DNA of 64,000 bases, from positions 1-64,000 of the forward strand of contig CAYOEJ010000004.1 in the NCBI GenBank assembly GCA_964403015.1, written 5' to 3'. The position numbers and the translations under genes are program-made. Under the pieces are notes generated by a model, which ran no database searches, had not been told where the DNA came from, and saw nothing but the letters and a program-made list of their open reading frames with translations. Below are positions 61,745 through 64,000 of the stretch, piece by piece; position 1 is the first letter of the stretch; each line of letters opens with the position of its first letter. The DNA comes from CAYOEJ01 sp964403015 (GTDB lineage: Bacteria > Actinomycetota > Actinomycetes > Actinomycetales > Actinomycetaceae).

Positions 61745-63426
61745 GATCTCGGCTCGTAACCCTACTCGCCATTCTCGGGCTTCTCTTGAGTGCCTGTGCC
61801 GGGCTTCCACAGTCAGGCCCGCCGAACGCGGTTGAGAGACCTCAACAGGAGGACGGCGGAATCGTGCTCGATCCCAAGGGCCCAACGCCGGGAGCGTCTC
61901 CGAAGGATATTGTTCGCGGATTTTTGCTGGCCTCGAGTGCAGGGCAGACCGACGACTTTTCGGTGGCCCGTCAATTCCTTGCTCCTGAAGCCGCCGCAAC
62001 CTGGAACCCCACCACCCAAGTTCGGATCTATCCCACCAGCCAGACAGAGTCGATCTCCCAGACCCGCAGCGGTGCTATCCGCATCTCCGCTGCAGCCCTC
62101 GCATCCATTGACGAAAACGGTCGGTACACCACCGCTGCGTCGGACGCGGTCATATCCTCGGAATTCTCGTTGGTTCGGGTAGCTGGAGGGGACTGGCGCA
62201 TCGCCGTCTTGGATGACGGCGTGATCATGCCTGATTCTCTTTTCCAGAGCTTGTATACGGAGTCGACCCTTTACTTCCTCACCTCCGATCAGTCTGCGTT
62301 CGTACCCGATGTTCGCTGGTATCCGCGCAATAGGGCTGTCACCTTGATGTCGCAAGGGATAGTTGCCGGCCCGCCGTCGTGGCTTGCCGGGGCAGTGCAT
62401 ACGCACCTGCCCACGGGAACGACACTAGAGAACCCGGTTGTTGACGTCACTGACGGGCTTGCAACCGTGGATCTGTCTGCGGAGGTAACCTCGCTGGCGG
62501 AGTCGGACATCGCCCTGCTGTACGCACAATTTGAGCGGACTCTTACTGGTAACAGGAGTGTTCGTGGTGTTGCGCTGACCAGTGGGGGAGCAGAGCTGCC
62601 TCCACCGAACCGAGTTGAGATTCCGTCCTACCCGTATTCAACCTACAGTTTGAGCATGCTCGATGACGGCCGCCCGGCGGTGCTGACGGGTGATACCGTC
62701 GAGCTGAATGTGGCGGGGGCTGCGATACAAAGCCTCGATCTGGAAACGATCGCCGTTGGCTATACCGAACCTGTGAGACAAGCCATCGCGTTGCCGGCAA
62801 ATCGGGACACTCTCTATCGTGTGGTGTATGAGGACGGCTCAGTGAGCACGCTGCACAGAGGGGATAATCTGGTCGACCCGACCGTGGATCAGTACTCGTG
62901 GGCGTGGACTTCTGATAGGTCCAATTCGCGCGGGTTTGTTGCCGTTAACGAAGAGACCGGCGAGGACGTCGCCATTGCTGCCGATTGGTTATCCGGCATG
63001 GAGGTCTTAAACGTTGCTGTTTCACGCGAGGGCGCGCGCATGGTGGTCGTCACGAGCCGTGACGGCGCCGCGAGTCTTCTCGTGACTGCCATCGAGCGTG
63101 ATGGCAATGGTAGGCCGGTTGCCGTGGGCGATCCGTTACGTTTCGGCCACCGCCTTTCCGAGATCCGGGATGTCTCATGGATCTCAGACTCACACGTGAT
63201 TCTTATCGGAAAGACAGCCACGGGTTCGGATTTCGGCCTTTATGACGTAACCATCGGATCGTCGATGCAAAGCGTGAATTCGGTGGAGAACATGGTCACT
63301 GTGACCTCGGGTCGTGGCATGGAGTCCGTGGTTCTTGAGACCGAGGACGGAACGCTATTTGGGTACGACGCCGGTGGGTGGCGAATCCTGACATCGAACG
63401 TTACTTCGCCAGCCTATCCAGGCTAA
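61741..63426 (+). CDS. lpqB: Lipoprotein LpqB
   Basis: Exported lipoprotein of 561 residues reported to modulate MtrAB signalling. Signal peptide with lipobox LLSACAG (Cys19), then a GerMN-like domain (about 165-290) and a C-terminal beta-propeller-like region. The block GPTPGASPKDIVRGFLLASS is typical of LpqB. Last gene of the mtrAB-lpqB operon. Confidence 0.93.
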   Translation: MRSRLVTLLAILGLLLSACAGLPQSGPPNAVERPQQEDGGIVLDPKGPTPGASPKDIVRGFLLASSAGQTDDFSVARQFLAPEAAATWNPTTQVRIYPTSQTESISQTRSGAIRISAAALASIDENGRYTTAASDAVISSEFSLVRVAGGDWRIAVLDDGVIMPDSLFQSLYTESTLYFLTSDQSAFVPDVRWYPRNRAVTLMSQGIVAGPPSWLAGAVHTHLPTGTTLENPVVDVTDGLATVDLSAEVTSLAESDIALLYAQFERTLTGNRSVRGVALTSGGAELPPPNRVEIPSYPYSTYSLSMLDDGRPAVLTGDTVELNVAGAAIQSLDLETIAVGYTEPVRQAIALPANRDTLYRVVYEDGSVSTLHRGDNLVDPTVDQYSWAWTSDRSNSRGFVAVNEETGEDVAIAADWLSGMEVLNVAVSREGARMVVVTSRDGAASLLVTAIERDGNGRPVAVGDPLRFGHRLSEIRDVSWISDSHVILIGKTATGSDFGLYDVTIGSSMQSVNSVENMVTVTSGRGMESVVLETEDGTLFGYDAGGWRILTSNVTSPAYPG

Positions 63427-63514
63427 TAATCCACATTCTCCTAGAATGCTTCGCGCATCCACGTCCTTCTAGGCTGGGGCCCGGCGGTTTTGTGGCTTGG
63501 CTTTGATATGAGCC

Positions 63515-64000
63515 ATGGGTGCCATTCAACAACTTCTTGACGTGGTTTTTCCGCGTTGGTGCGCGGGCTGCGGCGCGTGGGATGAGCACCTGTGTGCTGA
63601 CTGTGCAGCGGTGATCGGCACCGAGTTCCAGCGGGTGGACTCGGGAGCGCCGTATCTGCGCGAGGTTGATTTCGAAGGGGGAGAGGACCTCTCAGCTTTC
63701 CCCGTATACGCACTTGCCCCGTATTCGGGTTCGACATCCCGGGCAATCGTCCGCTGGAAGAACAACGTCGATGCTGGCTTAGATCAGGCGATGCTTAACG
63801 TGTGGGGTGCGGCTGTGAGCGAGCTTGATTTCTGGACGGCATTTCCGGCCGCCGGTGAGGCTATCGCCGCGATTCCGGTACCGTCGGCCGGTCGCCGCAA
63901 GCACGAGGGGCGCTTCGTCGCCGGATCCTTGGCGGCGGAAGTCGTTGCCCGGGCGGGGGTAAGACGGATGCAGCTTAGGGACACGCTTAAAGTGCGACGA
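63515..64000 (+). CDS. ComF family phosphoribosyltransferase-like protein (cut by window end)
   Basis: First 162 residues of a ComF/GntX-family protein: a zinc-ribbon CAGCGAWDEHLCADC (Cys at 16, 19, 27, 30), then YALAPYSGSTSRAIVRWKNN and IPVPSAGRRKHEGRF. The PRPP-binding motif would lie right of the window. Start ATG at 63515; ComF next to lpqB is the usual order in actinobacteria. Function in DNA uptake is not assured. Confidence 0.9.
   Translation, partial: MGAIQQLLDVVFPRWCAGCGAWDEHLCADCAAVIGTEFQRVDSGAPYLREVDFEGGEDLSAFPVYALAPYSGSTSRAIVRWKNNVDAGLDQAMLNVWGAAVSELDFWTAFPAAGEAIAAIPVPSAGRRKHEGRFVAGSLAAEVVARAGVRRMQLRDTLKVRR

Overview
The window is a 64 kb piece of a draft actinobacterial chromosome of fairly high GC, carrying three 100-N scaffold gaps (10273-10372, 17290-17389, 58794-58893). 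Monomeric NADP isocitrate dehydrogenase, a WhiB protein, the MtrA-MtrB-LpqB module, DUF3499, TIGR03089, LCP proteins, heavy use of ATGA/GTGA start-stop overlaps and probable leaderless genes all point to Actinobacteria. The fused Opp ATPases and overall gene style suggest a member of the Actinomycetaceae (Trueperella/Arcanobacterium-like), but the genus is inference. I recognise no rRNA, tRNA or CRISPR.

Layout. 1-8.3 kb: isocitrate dehydrogenase (cut by the left edge), a phosphatase-like protein, an alpha/beta hydrolase, an aldo/keto reductase, the Kup potassium transporter, an M18 aminopeptidase and an acyl-CoA ligase. 8.2-10.2 kb: a small accessory island between two convergent genes, holding one AbiEi/DUF559 nuclease-like gene flanked by short tandem repeat arrays, interleaved inverted repeats and a 40-bp direct repeat; this is the best candidate for something undescribed. 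10.2-12.3 kb: lipA-lipB (lipoate synthesis). 12.6-18.8 kb: a peptide ABC importer (permease, permease, fused double ATPase, lipoprotein). 19-23 kb: a heterodimeric ABC exporter whose two nucleotide-binding domains have complementary motif losses. 23-33 kb: housekeeping genes (DUF456, PH-like protein, prolyl aminopeptidase, TypA/BipA, VanW protein, ferredoxin, DapC, citrate synthase). 33-36 kb: NUDIX-Maf-DUF885 operon. 36-39.3 kb: class III nucleotide cyclase and a two-component pair.

39.3-64 kb is envelope and division territory. It holds GtrA, two LCP phosphotransferases, a BASS transporter, TIGR03089 and an inositol-phosphatase-like gene, then WhiB, a giant glycosyltransferase/membrane protein with a DUF5719 partner, a zincin-like protein, DUF3499 and Trm112. 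These are followed by RDD, SpoIIM-like, the DUF58-MoxR-DUF4350-DUF4129 cluster with a QYG-rich membrane protein, and finally mtrA-mtrB-lpqB and a ComF gene cut by the right edge. This order resembles the whiB2-to-comF neighbourhood known from mycobacteria and relatives.

Two genome-style traits recur: short tandem duplications that include a gene's stop codon, and genes whose start codon sits about 6 nt after a TANNNT -10 box (leaderless transcripts).
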